In this document: positions 6,911-8,218 of the stretch, piece by piece | Numbering within the stretch: the stretch's first letter is position 1 | How the letters are laid out: every line of letters begins with the position of its first letter | Assembly (NCBI GenBank): GCA_937920115.1 | Contig: CALGVF010000165.1 | Coordinates: forward strand, 1 to 8,218 | DNA length: 8,218 bases | Reading direction: 5' to 3' | From: an uncultured Clostridia bacterium | GTDB lineage: Bacteria > Bacillota > Clostridia > Christensenellales > Borkfalkiaceae | Notes under the pieces: model-generated | The model's input: only the letters and a program-made list of their open reading frames with translations | What the model was told of the DNA's origin: nothing | Database searches by the model: none | Made by a program: the position numbers and the translations under genes

Positions 6911-8218
6911 ATGTCTTTTTGTTCATTTACAAAGGAATCGGTAGCGAACGCTTCTACGATTATCGACAATAAATTTATCGCTTCGTATCTTCCCGAAGCG
7001 AACGGAGACGCCGTCAAGGTTTACCTTTACGGGCTTTTCGTATGTCAGGCAGGCGACGAAGATATCACTTTCGACAAATTCTGCGAAAACGTAAAACTCG
7101 AAAAAGAGGAAGTTTGCGACTGCTTTAAATTTTGGGAAGAATTAGGGGTCGTGAACGTTATTTCCGAAGAACCGTTTATCGTCAGATACCTGCCTGTAAC
7201 TTCGGCGAGACCGAAAAAGTACAACGCCGAAAAATACGGCGAGTTCAACAAGGCTTTACAAGTGCTTATACCCGAGAGAATGATTACGACGAACGAATAT
7301 TCCTCGTACTTCTCTTTGATGGAAGAAAACTCGGTCAAGCCCGAGGCACTTTTAATGATCGTCAAGTATTGCGTGGACCTGAAAGGCGGAGCGATAGGCT
7401 GCAAGTACATATTGAAAGTCGCGGGAGATTTTATCGCGAGAGGCATTACCACGACCGCGAAAATCGAAAAGGAACTGTCTGACTACTCTATGCGTTCGGG
7501 AGAATTCGCTTCGCTTATGAGCGTCGTTTGTCCGAACAGAAAGCCGCAAATCGAGGATCTTAAACTCTTTGAGAAATGGAACAAAAAACTTCTCTACGAT
7601 ATCGACGTAATAGCGTTTATAGCGAAGACCGCGAAAATTAAAAGCGTGGAAAAACTAGATAAGGAAATAGAATTCCTCTACGCTAACAAGAAGTTTTCGG
7701 AAAGCGAGATTGCCGACTATTACAAGTCGAAAAACAAAACGAACGAAATAGCGTTCGCCGTAAACAGAGCCCTTTCCGTTTACACGGAAGTTATCGACCC
7801 CGTGTCCGAAAACTACGTTACGCCGTGGCTCAACATGGGCTACGACGAGGAAACGCTCGTATTCATTGCGACCTACTGTTTCAAAAAGAACAGGCGTTCG
7901 TTAGAGGAAATGAACGAAATTGTCGAGAAACTCTATAAAAACGGTTTAATCACTCTGAAATCAATAACGGAATACTTCAAAGCGATTTCCGCAGACGACG
8001 ATTTTATTCGTTCTCTGCTCTCCCTTTGCGGACTTTCGAGAAGACCGACCGAATGGGACAGACAGAATTTAAAGACTTGGAGAGGATGGAACTTCTCGGA
8101 CGAAATGATTGCCGAAGCGTGCAAAATCGCCTCGGGCAAATCGAACCCGATGGCTTACGTAAACGCCGTACTTTCGGGGTGGAAGTCGGACGGAATATTT
8201 ACGCCCGATAAGATACCT
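6911..8218 (+). CDS. DnaD-domain replication protein (C-terminus beyond window)
   Basis: DnaD-family proteins act in replication initiation and restart in Bacillota, remodelling DNA and helping recruit the helicase loader and DnaB. The window holds 436 codons with no stop. Residues 19-85 form the N-terminal winged-helix region, recognisable by NKFIASYLPEANGDAVKVYLYGL. The rest is helical and appears to contain four related modules at about 121-192, 212-271, 297-357 and 379-436. The last is the clearest DnaD/DnaB_2 signature: Trp390, then WNFSDEMIAEACKIASGK and YVNAVLSGWKSDGIFTP. Known homologues usually show two recognised modules. The ATG at 6911 has GGAGA (6902-6906) 4 nt upstream. It is transcribed divergently from the operon that ends in dnaB. 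In related genomes such a gene is often followed by a DnaC/DnaI-like loader ATPase; that position lies outside the window. Family assignment is firm; orthology to B. subtilis DnaD itself is not shown. Confidence 0.92.
   Translation, partial: MSFCSFTKESVANASTIIDNKFIASYLPEANGDAVKVYLYGLFVCQAGDEDITFDKFCENVKLEKEEVCDCFKFWEELGVVNVISEEPFIVRYLPVTSARPKKYNAEKYGEFNKALQVLIPERMITTNEYSSYFSLMEENSVKPEALLMIVKYCVDLKGGAIGCKYILKVAGDFIARGITTTAKIEKELSDYSMRSGEFASLMSVVCPNRKPQIEDLKLFEKWNKKLLYDIDVIAFIAKTAKIKSVEKLDKEIEFLYANKKFSESEIADYYKSKNKTNEIAFAVNRALSVYTEVIDPVSENYVTPWLNMGYDEETLVFIATYCFKKNRRSLEEMNEIVEKLYKNGLITLKSITEYFKAISADDDFIRSLLSLCGLSRRPTEWDRQNLKTWRGWNFSDEMIAEACKIASGKSNPMAYVNAVLSGWKSDGIFTPDKIP

Overview
The window looks like chromosomal DNA of a Clostridia-type Bacillota, probably an uncultured lineage. 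The evidence is a DnaD-domain replication protein, a DegV/FakB-type lipid-binding protein, PepF, a short signal peptidase I with one membrane anchor, GGAG(G) ribosome binding sites, and moderately AT-rich intergenic DNA. Codon use favours TCG, ACG, GCG and CTC and largely avoids TTA, CTA and TCA. I saw no transposase, phage gene, CRISPR array, tRNA or rRNA.

From 6491 down to 1, six genes lie on the minus strand as one tight, probably single operon. In transcription order they are: an alpha/beta-hydrolase-fold protein with beta-sandwich C-terminal domains (4812-6491); signal peptidase I, lepB (4145-4810); a DegV-family protein (3272-4117); an unrecognised two-helix membrane protein (2712-3275); oligoendopeptidase F, pepF (919-2694); and the replicative helicase dnaB, cut by the window edge (1-904). 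Gaps are 1 to 27 nt, with one 4-nt overlap, and I see no internal terminator.

A 419-nt non-coding region (6492-6910) separates this operon from a divergent plus-strand gene encoding a DnaD-domain replication protein (from 6911, running off the right edge). The region holds a minus-strand promoter candidate, two plus-strand promoter candidates and several inverted repeats.

The replicative helicase and a DnaD-type protein, whose family acts in helicase loading, therefore sit at opposite ends of a divergent locus. Between them lie protein export (LepB), peptide turnover (PepF) and probably fatty-acid handling (DegV). The two most noteworthy points are these. The hydrolase-fold protein appears to have lost all three catalytic residues, so it is probably a pseudoenzyme. 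The DnaD-domain protein appears to carry four tandem helical modules. I found no clear novel defence or mobile system; this is mostly housekeeping DNA with one uncharacterised membrane protein and one unusual pseudo-hydrolase.
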